DNA of 64,000 nucleotides from Paenibacillus sp. FSL M7-0420 (GCF_038002345.1 NZ_JBBOCJ010000001.1:6820001-6884000); one strand, 5' to 3'; positions 53,978 through 62,196 are shown, counted from the stretch's first letter. Translations and numbers: made by a program. Notes: a model not told the origin generated them from the sequence alone.

Positions 53978-54832
53978 CTACGTACGCCGGGAAGGGTGCC
54001 ACTTGATAAACCCCTTCTCCAGCCGCTCCACGACCAGGTAAAAGATGACTCCGGCAACCGCGGCAAGCACGATGCAGGCCCAGCCCAGCGGCATCTTCGC
54101 CACCTTGATCGAATTCGAGAGGAGATAACCCAGCCCCCGCGAGGAGAAGAAAAACTCCCCGACAATCGCCCCGATCATGCTCGCTGTAGCGTTGATCTTC
54201 AAGGCGGTGAATACATAAGGCAGACTGTTCTGAATCCGCAGATGGCGGAATACCGCCCGTTTGCCTGCCGCATAGGAATGCATCAGGTCCAGCGCCAGCG
54301 GGTCCACAGCCGCCATACCCTTGTAGGCGTTGATCGCCATAGCCGCCATCGTGGTCGCGGTCACAATCGCCGCCCGCGAGCCGATGCCGTCCCCGAACCA
54401 CAGGTTCATGATAGGGGCAAGCGCCACAATGGGAACGGCATTGAGTGCAGCTACCATCGTGAGGCTGCCGCCGCCCCAGCGGGGCCAGGCTGTGGCAGCC
54501 AAGGCAATCAGGAAGCCGCAGCCGGAGCCGATCAGCATACCAAGAACGGCTTCAGTGAGGGTATACCCGGTATAAGAGAGCAGCAGACTGAGATTGTCCC
54601 GCATCGCTTCAGCGATGGCGGAGGGTAGCGGCAGCTGATATTTCTTCAGATCGAAGATGCGGTGAAAGATCTGGAGCTCCCACAGCAGCAGGAACAAAGC
54701 TCCGGCAAGCAGCGGCAGCACGAACCCGGGGTTCAGCCATTTCAGGAATTTCCATGGATCTCCGCCTTGGTCCGTATCTGGCGAAATAACGTTGTTAGAG
54801 GATGTAAATTCGCGAACCGTATTACTTTCCAT
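53978..54832 (-). CDS. ABC transporter permease (SsuC/TauC-like)
   Basis: 284 residues; ATG at 54832 sharing one base with the stop of the previous permease (TAATG), with AAGGAGG upstream. Five or six TM helices and the EAA loop (AYKGMAAVDPLALDLMHSYA region, with the conserved glycine-rich stretch GAIVGEFFFSSRGLGYLL) that contacts the ATPase. The first 40 residues are hydrophilic and extra compared with the other permease. Second of the two permeases, so the membrane part is a heterodimer. Confidence 0.87.
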   Translation of the reverse strand: MESNTVREFTSSNNVISPDTDQGGDPWKFLKWLNPGFVLPLLAGALFLLLWELQIFHRIFDLKKYQLPLPSAIAEAMRDNLSLLLSYTGYTLTEAVLGMLIGSGCGFLIALAATAWPRWGGGSLTMVAALNAVPIVALAPIMNLWFGDGIGSRAAIVTATTMAAMAINAYKGMAAVDPLALDLMHSYAAGKRAVFRHLRIQNSLPYVFTALKINATASMIGAIVGEFFFSSRGLGYLLSNSIKVAKMPLGWACIVLAAVAGVIFYLVVERLEKGFIKWHPSRRT

Positions 54833-55644
54833 TAGCGGCTGCCTCCTTGGGGACGGAATTCCGGCTGCCAGGGGGCTACTAGACGCTCCACCAGACTCAT
54901 CAGCCAATAGCTGGCCATACCCAGCAGAGCACCGACCAGCACCGTGGACCAGAACATGTAGGTATGGGAGGGTCCATAATAGAGATTGCGGAGCATAATA
55001 ACCCCGATTCCGCGCTGAGCACCCATCAGCTCAACCAGAATTGCGCCCGTTACAGCCAGCGGCGCTGCAATCTTCAGCCCGCTGAACAGCCCCGGCAGCG
55101 CTGCCGGGAAGCGCAGCTTCCAATATACAGCCCACGGCTTAGCGGCATAAGAGTGCATCAGCTCCAGAGCAGAAGGGTCCACACTCCGCAGACCGCGCAG
55201 CATATTCAGCGCCACCGGGAAGAAGGTGATATAGCCCGAGATGATGATCCGCGACATCTGCTCATCCCGCACAATCCCGTATATGATCGGCGCCAGCCCC
55301 AGAATCGGAATCATCTGCGAAGCAACCGCATACGGGAAGGCAAGCTGCTCTATCGTCCGGGAGAGGCTCATCAGCACGGCCAGCAGCACTCCGGAGAGCG
55401 CTCCGATCAGGAAGCCCACCCCGGCATTGCCGAAGGTAGCTCCCCCTTCCCGGAGAAGGGTGCCGCTGTACTGCCACAGAGTGAGCGCCACCTCGTGAAC
55501 ATAAGGCAGCTTGGACTGGGCCAGCGGCGTCTTCGCCACATGCAGCAGCCACCAGGAGACCGCCTCCCACAGCACCAGCAGCCCGCAGATCCAGACAAGC
55601 AGCGGCAGCGCACGCCCCCGCATTAACGCACGGTTCAGCTTCAT
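54832..55644 (-). CDS. ABC transporter permease (SsuC/TauC-like)
   Basis: 270 residues; ATG at 55644, two bases after the ATPase stop, with AAGGGG upstream. Six TM helices. The ATPase-contact loop is recognisable (RGLRSVDPSALELMHSYAAKP), followed by LVELMGAQRGIGVIML. Pairs with the 284-residue permease in one importer and shares the family pattern of the SBP/ATPase. Confidence 0.87.
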   Translation of the reverse strand: MKLNRALMRGRALPLLVWICGLLVLWEAVSWWLLHVAKTPLAQSKLPYVHEVALTLWQYSGTLLREGGATFGNAGVGFLIGALSGVLLAVLMSLSRTIEQLAFPYAVASQMIPILGLAPIIYGIVRDEQMSRIIISGYITFFPVALNMLRGLRSVDPSALELMHSYAAKPWAVYWKLRFPAALPGLFSGLKIAAPLAVTGAILVELMGAQRGIGVIMLRNLYYGPSHTYMFWSTVLVGALLGMASYWLMSLVERLVAPWQPEFRPQGGSR

Positions 55645-55646
55645 CA

Positions 55647-56429
55647 CTACACCCCTTCGAAGCTGTCGCGGATACGGGCAATCAGCTCGAAGAACTCCGG
55701 ACTATTCCTCATGTCCGCTGTACGCGGACGGGGCAGCGGAATATCGACAACCGCCGAGAGTCTGCCCGGATGCGGCGACAGGACGAACACCCGGTCCGAC
55801 AGGAAGATCGATTCGGGAATGCTATGGGTAACGAATACAATTGTGCTCTGTACCTTACTCCAGACGGAGAGCAGCTCTTCATTCAGCCGCTCGCGCGTGA
55901 ATTCATCCAGCGCCGAGAACGGCTCATCCATGAGCAGAATTTCCGGCTCCATGGAGAGTGCCCGGGCAATGGCTACACGCTGCTGCATCCCCCCGCTGAG
56001 CTGCCAGGGATATTTATCGGCGAATCCCTGCAAGCCCACGAGATCAAGCAGCTCCAGCGCTTTATCCTCACGAATGGATTTCTTGACGCCCAGTAGCTCC
56101 AGCGGCAGGGTAATATTATGCTTGACCTTCCGCCAGTCATACAGCACCGGACTCTGGAACACAATACCGTATTTCTGTGCCAGCCGGGCCTCCTTGGCGC
56201 TTTTGCCTGCCACCATGATATTTCCAGCCGTTGGTGTGATAAGATCTGCCATCAGCCTCAGCAGAGTAGTCTTTCCGCACCCGGAAGGACCCAGCAGGGA
56301 GACGAACTCCCCCTTGGCAATATCGAGACTTACCTGATGCAGGGCCAGCACATCTGCCGTCTCCGTCTGGTAACGCATTTCGACATGCTCCAGCTGTATT
56401 TCAGGAATTGTTGCTGCTACTAGTGACAT
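55647..56429 (-). CDS. ABC transporter ATP-binding protein (importer type)
   Basis: 260 residues; GGAGGGG precedes the ATG. Walker A LGPSGCGKTTLL (about residue 40), signature LSGGMQQRVAIARAL (about 140), Walker B EILLMDEPFSALDE and switch histidine FVTHSIPESIFL are all intact. First gene of the import operon ATPase-permease-permease-SBP, followed by mmsA and the aminotransferase. A GlnR/TnrA-type site lies 32 bases upstream. Confidence 0.92.
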   Translation of the reverse strand: MSLVAATIPEIQLEHVEMRYQTETADVLALHQVSLDIAKGEFVSLLGPSGCGKTTLLRLMADLITPTAGNIMVAGKSAKEARLAQKYGIVFQSPVLYDWRKVKHNITLPLELLGVKKSIREDKALELLDLVGLQGFADKYPWQLSGGMQQRVAIARALSMEPEILLMDEPFSALDEFTRERLNEELLSVWSKVQSTIVFVTHSIPESIFLSDRVFVLSPHPGRLSAVVDIPLPRPRTADMRNSPEFFELIARIRDSFEGV

Positions 56430-56460
56430 CTCCAGTCCCCTCCATCCCTGAATCTATTTA

Positions 56461-56479
56461 ATGTTAATTAAAATAACAT
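56461..56479. promoter_or_regulatory. GlnR/TnrA-type operator before the ABC importer operon
   Basis: ATGTTAATTAAAATAACAT; the core TGTTAATTAAAATAACA matches TGTNA-N7-TNACA. A weaker one-mismatch copy lies at 56514-56530 (TGTAGGATTAATTAACA). The same site type occurs before preT. Confidence 0.7.
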
Positions 56480-56556
56480 AATTATCGCGTTTTCCGTACT
56501 TTTTCTTTCTTCATGTAGGATTAATTAACATGTTACACGTTGCCTGCGAATCCCAC

Positions 56557-56606
56557 ATTAGACAAAGCGTAACATTGAGGCTGTGAAATTACGTCACTTT
56601 GTCTAG
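56557..56606. promoter_or_regulatory. TTAGACAAAG inverted half-sites upstream of the ABC importer
   Basis: ATTAGACAAAG (from 56557) and CTTTGTCTAG (to 56606) form an inverted pair about 28 bases apart. ATTAGACA is the same half-site as in the palindrome before pucR (48084-48102). Confidence 0.4.
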
Positions 56607-56665
56607 GGAGCCGCTTACAGTGTAAATAATAGAGCTGATTGCCGATAAAAATAGTAAGTAACTAT

Positions 56666-56752
56666 AAGTGGAAACGGCTTTGCCGTCCTCACAGGGAAGG
56701 TACCGTTTTAATGTGAAACAGAAGGATACGTGTTCGCGTGAAACATATACAT
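56666..56752 (+). repeat. Dispersed GAAACGG-type palindromic element, copy C
   Basis: Starts AAGTGGAAACGGCTTTGCCG, then a variant centre (CCTCACAGGGAAGGTACC), then GTGAAACAGAAGGATA and GTGAAACATATACATTTGG, matching copies A and B. It runs directly into the 51-bp array, whose first unit overlaps its right end. Confidence 0.65.
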
Positions 56753-57271
56753 TTGGACCACGCGCCCACGCCGCGCCGAATGTGATCGGTTTTTCGATTA
56801 CATTCGGACCATGTGCTCACGCAGCGCCGAATGTGATCGGTTTTTCGATTACATTTGGACCACGTGCTCACGCAGCGCCGAATGTGATCGGTTTTTCGAT
56901 TACATTTGGGCCACGTGCCCACGGCAGCGCCGAATGTGATCGGTTTTTCGATTACATTTGGACCACGTGCCTAAGCCGCGCCGAATGTGATCGGTTTTTC
57001 GATTACATTTGGACCACGCGCCCACGCCGCGCCGAATGTGATCGGTTTTTCGATTACATTCGGACCACGGGCCTTGCACAAGCACAATGTGTTCGGTTTT
57101 TCGCATACATTCGGCCCACGGGCCTCGCACCAGCACAATGTGTTCGGTTTTTCGTATACATTCGGCCCACGGGCCTCGCAGCAGCACATTATGTTCCGTT
57201 TTTCGTATACATTCGGCCCGGGGCACTCGCGCAAGCTCAATGTGTTCGGTTTTTCGCATACATTCTATGTT
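56729..57271. repeat. 51-bp-period tandem hairpin array, about 11 units
   Basis: Units start at about 56730 (degenerate), 56781, 56832, 56883, 56935, 56986, 57037, 57088, 57139, 57190 and 57241: every step is 51 bases except one of 52. Each unit holds a hairpin, CGAATGTGATCG-GTTTTT-CGATTACATTCG in the first six full units and CACAATGTGTTCG-GTTTTT-CGCATACATTC in the last four, joined by a GC-rich 20-base segment that is itself conserved. Open frames through it shift at the 52-base step, so it is not coding. Confidence 0.85.
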
Positions 57272-57422
57272 GCTCGCGTCTCTCCCACAGCCGCACCAGC
57301 CCGAGCCCTGGGATGTATCCCCTTGATTCGGATGTGTGCTATCCTTTATTTGCATTTCATTTTGTGTCCAGGAGACTATTCACAATGTCCAATGCTTATC
57401 CCAATCCATGGAGGCGCTCCCC

Positions 57423-59015
57423 ATGGCATCTCTGATTTCCAACTACATTATTATCGTTTCTATCTCCGGTGTGCTGAACGCCTTGCTCGCCCTGTTTGCT
57501 TTTTACAGGAAGACTGACTTCTCGGGTCTGCGCGCATTCATCGTCAGCTCTGCCGCCTCGGCGGTATACACATTCGCCTTCGCGCTCGAGCTCTCGGGGA
57601 ACTCGATGGAACAGATTAAGTTCTGGATCAAGCTGGAGTATCTCGGAATGCCGTACATCGCGCCCTCCAGTCTGCTGATGATCATGCACTTCGTGGGCCT
57701 GGAGCGTCTGGTCTCCCGAAAACTGCTGGTCCTCCTCTACTCCGTCCCCGTGATCTCCACGGTGCTTGTCTGGACCAACGACTCCCATCACCTGTTCTAT
57801 AAGGCTATCTACTTCCGGGAAGGCGCGCCTGCACCGCTGGTGGATATCGTCATGGGACCCTGGTATATCGTGCAGGGCAGTCTGACCTTCGGCTGTATGC
57901 TGGCCGGTATGTGCCTGATCCTCTGGCGCTGGGGGCGGATGCGGCGGGCTTATCTGCGGCAGATGCTGATTATTTTTGTCGGACAATTCCTGCCTGCGCT
58001 GGGGGCTTTCCTCTATCTGATGGACCTGACTCCGTATGGAACAGACCCTGTTCCCGTTGTGATGAGTGTAACCTCGTCCCTGTATATATGGGCCATTCTG
58101 TCCAGAGGGATGCTGACCGCCGCGCCGATTGCCAGAGAGAATCTGTTCGAGAGCATGCGCGACGGCGTACTAGTCATGGACCTCTCCGACAAGCTGGTGG
58201 ACTATAACCGGGCCGCTGCCGAGATGCTTGAGGATCTGGATGCCGCCGCCATCGGCCGCCCGCTGGCCCAGCTCTTCCTGCCTGCCGGCAAGGAGGCGGT
58301 CGATTATGTAATGAATTCCAATCCGCAGCTCAGCGAAGAGCAGGAACTGGTGTGGCATTCCGGCGGAGAAGTCCGCTATTATCAGGTCCGTTCCTCTCCG
58401 GTCCAGAAGCATGACGGCCATCTTGCCGGGCGGATGATCATGCTGATCGATGTTACCGAACGCACCCTGCTCCAGGAGAAGCTGCTGCAGCTCGCCACCA
58501 TCGACAGCCTGACCGGCATCTACAACCGGACCCACTTCATGGAGCTGAGCCGGCAACGGCTGCAGGAAGCTGCCGACTCCGCCGCCCCCTTCTCGGTCAT
58601 CCTGCTGGATATCGATTTCTTCAAAAGCATTAACGACCGCTACGGGCACCATCACGGGGATATGGCCTTACAGCATGTAGTAAGCGTATGCCGCCAGCAT
58701 GTCCGGGAGGGGGATGTCTTCGGACGGTACGGAGGTGAAGAATTCGTCTTAAGCCTGCCGGGAGCCCTCTTGAAGGAAGCGGCCCTGATCTCTGAGCGTA
58801 TCCGCAGGGACATCGAGCAGAGCACCTTCTCCACCTTCACAGGAACAATTAAAATCACAGCCAGCTTCGGCGTGGCTGAAGCCTTCCGCCGTTCGATCTC
58901 ACTGGAGGAGCTGCTCTCGGAAGCAGACCATGCCCTCTACTCCTCCAAGCGTAACGGCCGAAATAGCGTTCATCTATATGGCGTCTCCTCCATCACCCGC
59001 TTCAAGCCCATGTGA
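57423..59015 (+). CDS. 7TM-PAS-GGDEF diguanylate cyclase
   Basis: 530 residues; ATG at 57423 with GGAGGCG 7-9 bases upstream (an extended frame before it runs into the repeat region). Residues 1-215 have seven or eight TM helices of the histidine-kinase-N-terminal 7TM type. A PAS domain at about 225-355 follows (LFESMRDGVLVMDLSDKLVD, AAAEMLEDLDAAAIGRPL), then a GGDEF domain with catalytic RYGGEEFVLS near residue 435 and DIDFFKSINDRYGHHHGD. The EEF variant is active in many cyclases; no inhibitory RxxD precedes it. Directly downstream of the 51-bp array. Confidence 0.9.
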   Translation: MASLISNYIIIVSISGVLNALLALFAFYRKTDFSGLRAFIVSSAASAVYTFAFALELSGNSMEQIKFWIKLEYLGMPYIAPSSLLMIMHFVGLERLVSRKLLVLLYSVPVISTVLVWTNDSHHLFYKAIYFREGAPAPLVDIVMGPWYIVQGSLTFGCMLAGMCLILWRWGRMRRAYLRQMLIIFVGQFLPALGAFLYLMDLTPYGTDPVPVVMSVTSSLYIWAILSRGMLTAAPIARENLFESMRDGVLVMDLSDKLVDYNRAAAEMLEDLDAAAIGRPLAQLFLPAGKEAVDYVMNSNPQLSEEQELVWHSGGEVRYYQVRSSPVQKHDGHLAGRMIMLIDVTERTLLQEKLLQLATIDSLTGIYNRTHFMELSRQRLQEAADSAAPFSVILLDIDFFKSINDRYGHHHGDMALQHVVSVCRQHVREGDVFGRYGGEEFVLSLPGALLKEAALISERIRRDIEQSTFSTFTGTIKITASFGVAEAFRRSISLEELLSEADHALYSSKRNGRNSVHLYGVSSITRFKPM

Positions 59016-59074
59016 TGGAGGCAAGCCCTCTTTTCCTACCCCGCATGGCACCTCCCGCTTCCCCTGCGCATATC

Positions 59075-59173
59075 AAGTAGAAACGGCATTGCCATCCTTT
59101 TAAAGGACGGTACCGTTTCAGCGGGAAATAGAAGAATAATTTATAGTGTGAAACATAAAAATTCTTATATTTG
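59075..59173 (+). repeat. Dispersed GAAACGG-type palindromic element, copy A
   Basis: About 100 bp: AAGTAGAAACGG...CCGTTTC forms a hairpin with CCATCCTTT/AAAGGACGG, followed by AGCGGGAAATAGAAGAATAA and GTGAAACATAAAAATTC. It is nearly identical to copy B in inverted orientation (62884-62985). The surrounding 59016-59379 gap holds nothing else. Confidence 0.7.
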
Positions 59174-59379
59174 AATAAATGGCACCTGCCGGGTATATCC
59201 GCCTTCTCTTTTGGTGATACCAGCTTCCATAGTCCCTTTTTCTCCAGTTCTTTCCTGTCCCTGCACTGAATTCCGTCATTCGTGTTCTCCTGTTGTTTGC
59301 ATAGGCGGGTTTTCAGTTTAATAAGAGTTAGCCGATCCGTTCGGCAGAATTCAGGTTCATGCGACAAGGAGGGGGTTCT

Positions 59380-60225
59380 ATGATCAAGATCGGGCTGACC
59401 GGCTTCGGAGACCATGAGGAGCTGTACGGCAAAATCAAACCTGCCGACCGCCTCCCCGCCTACAGCGCCCATTTTCCCATTGTGGAAATTGACAGTTCCT
59501 TCTACGCGGTTCAGCCGGTCCGGAATTATGAGAAATGGGTCAACCAGACGCCGGAGGCGTTCCAGTTCATTGTGAAGGCTTATCAGGGAATGACCGGACA
59601 TCTGCGGGGGAAAAAGAATTACTACGATACGCCGGAGGAGATGTACCGGGCCTTCCATACCTCTATCGCTCCTGTCCGCTCAGCGGGGAAGCTGGCGATG
59701 GCACTGTTCCAATTCCCGCCCTGGTTCGACTGCACCAAAGACAACGTGGATTTCCTGCGTGACGCGAAGGAGCGGCTGCTGGATGTGCCCGCTGCCATCG
59801 AATTCCGTAATGATTCCTGGTACAGCCCTGAGATGCGTGAGCGGACCCTCGGGTTCCTGAAGCAAGAAGGCTGGATTCATACGATAGCCGACGAGCCGCA
59901 GGCAGGCTCCGGCTCCATCCCGATTGTCCCTGTCGCCACCCGGCCGGACCTCACCTACGTGCGGCTGCATGGGCGCAACACTGCAGGCTGGAATCAGAGC
60001 AGCCACCCGGACTGGCGCAAGCTTCGCTATCTGTACCGTTACAGCACCGAAGAGTTAACGCAGTGGCGGGACCGGCTGCTGGAGCTTGAACAGACCTGTA
60101 AGAATATTTACGTGGTATTTAATAATAATTCTGCCGGGGATGCCACTCCCAATGCTCAGGAGCTGCAATCGCTGCTTGGGATCGACGGCGGGCTGGCCCC
60201 GCGCCAACTGGACTTATTCAACTGA
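59380..60225 (+). CDS. DUF72-family protein (YunF-like)
   Basis: 281 residues; ATG at 59380 with AAGGAGGGGG upstream. TIM-barrel DUF72 protein: KIGLTGFGDHEELYGK at the start, YSAHFPIVEIDSSFYAV (the family E-x-x-x-x-F/Y site), FQFPPWFDC, AIEFRNDSWYSPE, and YVRLHGRNTAGWN near residue 195. The family has no firmly known reaction, although fold and conserved acids suggest a hydrolase-like or endonuclease-like role. The C-terminus ends RQLDLFN, an exact QLxLF sliding-clamp-binding type peptide. It precedes the alpha-amylase by 93 bases on the same strand. Confidence 0.82.
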   Translation: MIKIGLTGFGDHEELYGKIKPADRLPAYSAHFPIVEIDSSFYAVQPVRNYEKWVNQTPEAFQFIVKAYQGMTGHLRGKKNYYDTPEEMYRAFHTSIAPVRSAGKLAMALFQFPPWFDCTKDNVDFLRDAKERLLDVPAAIEFRNDSWYSPEMRERTLGFLKQEGWIHTIADEPQAGSGSIPIVPVATRPDLTYVRLHGRNTAGWNQSSHPDWRKLRYLYRYSTEELTQWRDRLLELEQTCKNIYVVFNNNSAGDATPNAQELQSLLGIDGGLAPRQLDLFN

Positions 60226-60318
60226 TGTACAGAGGTCTACATAAATCTCTTCTACTCCCTGCTGAAGCATCCGATCACGTCCCATTCGTCTTATATTTGT
60301 AGAGGAGGCCAAAGAATT

Positions 60319-61803
60319 ATGAAGAGAAATCATACTATGATGCAGTTTTTTGAATGGCATGTCGCGGCGGACGGAGAACACTGGAAACGCCTTGCCCAGA
60401 TGGCCCCGGAACTGAAGGCGGCGGGTATTGATTCGGTATGGGTTCCCCCTGTTACCAAGGCCGTCTCGCCCGAAGATACCGGTTATGGAGTCTACGATCT
60501 GTATGACCTCGGTGAATTCGATCAAAAGGGTGATGTACGCACGAAGTATGGAACCAAGCAGGAGTTAATCGACGCGATTGCCGAGTGCCTGAAGAACGGC
60601 ATTGCGGTCTACGTGGATCTGGTCATGAACCATAAAGCCGGAGCGGATGAGACCGAGGTCTTCGAGGTGATTGAGGTGGACCCGAACGACCGTACCAAGG
60701 ATATCTCCGAGCCGTTCGAGATTGAAGGCTGGACCAAATTTGATTTCCCGGGACGCGGGGATGAATACTCCAGCTTCAAGTGGAATCACACCCACTTCAA
60801 CGGAACCGATTTCGATGCCAAGGAAGGCCGCAACGGCGTCTTCCGGATTGACGGCACGAATAAAGGCTGGAATCAGAATGTGGATGACGAATTCGGCAAC
60901 TACGACTATCTGATGTTCGCCAACATTGATTACAGCAATGACGATGTAAAGAATGAGATGCTGAACTGGGGCAAGTGGCTGGTCGATACGCTGCAATGCA
61001 GCGGATACCGGCTGGATGCGATCAAGCATATCAACCATGAGTTCATCAAGGAATTCGCCATGGAGATGAAAAAGAAGCGCGGCGAGGACTTCTACATCGT
61101 CGGTGAATTCTGGAACTCCAATCTGGAGGCCTGCCGCGAATTCCTGAACACTGTAGATTACCAGATCGATCTGTTCGATGTCTCTCTTCATTACAAGCTG
61201 TACTCCGCCGCACTGGCAGGCCGGGATTTCGACCTGACGCATATCTTCGACGATACGCTGGTCCAGACACATCCCGCGAATGCTGTCACCTTCGTTGACA
61301 ACCACGACTCCCAGCCGCATGAGGCACTGGAATCCTGGGTGGGCGACTGGTTCAAGCAAAGCGCCTACGCCCTGATTCTGCTGCGGCGCGACGGCTATCC
61401 CGTTGTCTTCTACGGGGATTATTACGGCATCGGCGGCCCTGCGCCGATGGAAGGCAAGAAGGAGGCCATCGATCCTCTGCTCTGCGCCCGCCACACCAAG
61501 GCTTACGGCGAGCAGGATGACTATTTCGATCATCCCAACACCATCGGCTGGGTCCGGCGCGGTGTGCAGGAGATTGAAGGCTCCGGCTGCGCTGTAGTCA
61601 TCTCCAATGGAGACAACGGAGAGAAGCGGATGTTCGTGGGCGAAGCGCGCAGCGGAGAGGTATGGGAGGACTTCACCCATAACCGCAGGGAGTCCGTCAC
61701 CATCGGCGAAGACGGCTGGGCCGTATTCCCGGTCAACGGCGGCAGCGTCTCCGTCTGGGCGCTGCCCGAGCCGAAGCCAGCCGATGCCTGCGCGGAGGAG
61801 TAA
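60319..61803 (+). CDS. Intracellular alpha-amylase, GH13 subfamily 5-like
   Basis: 494 residues; AGGAGG 10 bases before the ATG. No signal peptide, so it acts in the cytoplasm. (beta/alpha)8 GH13 enzyme: region I DLVMNHKAG; region II GYRLDAIKH with the nucleophile aspartate (about residue 235); region III VGEFWN with the acid/base glutamate (about 265); region IV FVDNHDSQP (about 330). N-terminal HTMMQFFEWH is typical of Bacillus liquefying-type amylases. The C-terminal beta domain ends near 485. It degrades glycogen or imported maltodextrins. A terminator follows. Confidence 0.93.
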   Translation: MKRNHTMMQFFEWHVAADGEHWKRLAQMAPELKAAGIDSVWVPPVTKAVSPEDTGYGVYDLYDLGEFDQKGDVRTKYGTKQELIDAIAECLKNGIAVYVDLVMNHKAGADETEVFEVIEVDPNDRTKDISEPFEIEGWTKFDFPGRGDEYSSFKWNHTHFNGTDFDAKEGRNGVFRIDGTNKGWNQNVDDEFGNYDYLMFANIDYSNDDVKNEMLNWGKWLVDTLQCSGYRLDAIKHINHEFIKEFAMEMKKKRGEDFYIVGEFWNSNLEACREFLNTVDYQIDLFDVSLHYKLYSAALAGRDFDLTHIFDDTLVQTHPANAVTFVDNHDSQPHEALESWVGDWFKQSAYALILLRRDGYPVVFYGDYYGIGGPAPMEGKKEAIDPLLCARHTKAYGEQDDYFDHPNTIGWVRRGVQEIEGSGCAVVISNGDNGEKRMFVGEARSGEVWEDFTHNRRESVTIGEDGWAVFPVNGGSVSVWALPEPKPADACAEE

Positions 61804-61818
61804 GCCTGTAAAGATGAA

Positions 61819-61856
61819 TAATGCCGTCCCTGTTGTTAGGGGGACGGCATTGTTTT
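61819..61856 (+). terminator. Intrinsic terminator after the amylase gene
   Basis: AATGCCGTCCC / GGGACGGCATT stem with a short loop, then TGTTTTAT. Confidence 0.8.
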
Positions 61857-61954
61857 ATAGGTGAGAAGTGACCCGGGTAGTGAAATCAAGTGCAGTAGTA
61901 CTCCAACACATCTATTCCTCTGCGACTTCACTGCCTTCGCAACCCTCTCCCATT

Positions 61955-62146
61955 TTATCCACATATTATCCACAAAAGAAATATATTACTCTCTTCAAGC
62001 CAAAACAATTCACTCATTTCCTCATCTGGTACTCATCCGGCTCATTTCCGGCTCCACCAACGGGATTTATCCCCGACCTTATTCACATTTTATCCACAGC
62101 ACGCTTAACATTTGATGAACGCCCACAGAATTCCTATTGTGAATAA
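61955..62146. promoter_or_regulatory. Cluster of five DnaA-box-like sites
   Basis: TTATCCACA at 61955-61963, 61966-61974 and 62090-62098; TTATTCACA at 62079-62087; and the inverted TGTGAATAA at 62138-62146. All fit TTATNCACA. The members of each of the two pairs are 11 bases apart, one helical turn. A weaker TTATCCCCG is at 62067. No dnaA, dnaN or other origin genes are near, so this is not oriC. It lies between the amylase gene and bioY. Confidence 0.7.
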
Positions 62147-62148
62147 CG

Positions 62149-62196
62149 CGAAATAGGCGAATCCACGCCGCAGGGGCTATGAATTCGCCTATTTAT
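62149..62196. terminator. Hairpin, probable terminator of bioY
   Basis: AAATAGGCGAAT pairs with ATTCGCCTATTT around a 20-base loop, about 60 bases after the bioY stop on the minus strand. T-tract modest. Confidence 0.55.

Noticed and set aside
56729..57271. CRISPR-like array (regular repeat period)
   Set aside because: The intervening 20-base segments are themselves conserved between units, the repeats drift gradually, and there are no cas genes; a real array would have unique spacers.
56668..57435. Long open frame with a repeating peptide across the hairpin array
   Set aside because: The peptide repeat only mirrors the 51-base DNA unit, frames shift at the 52-base step, open frames exist on both strands, and there is no ribosome binding site.
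61955..62146. Chromosomal origin (oriC)
   Set aside because: DnaA boxes are present, but no dnaA, dnaN, recF, rpmH or AT-rich unwinding region with origin genes is nearby; a non-origin DnaA-box cluster is more likely.
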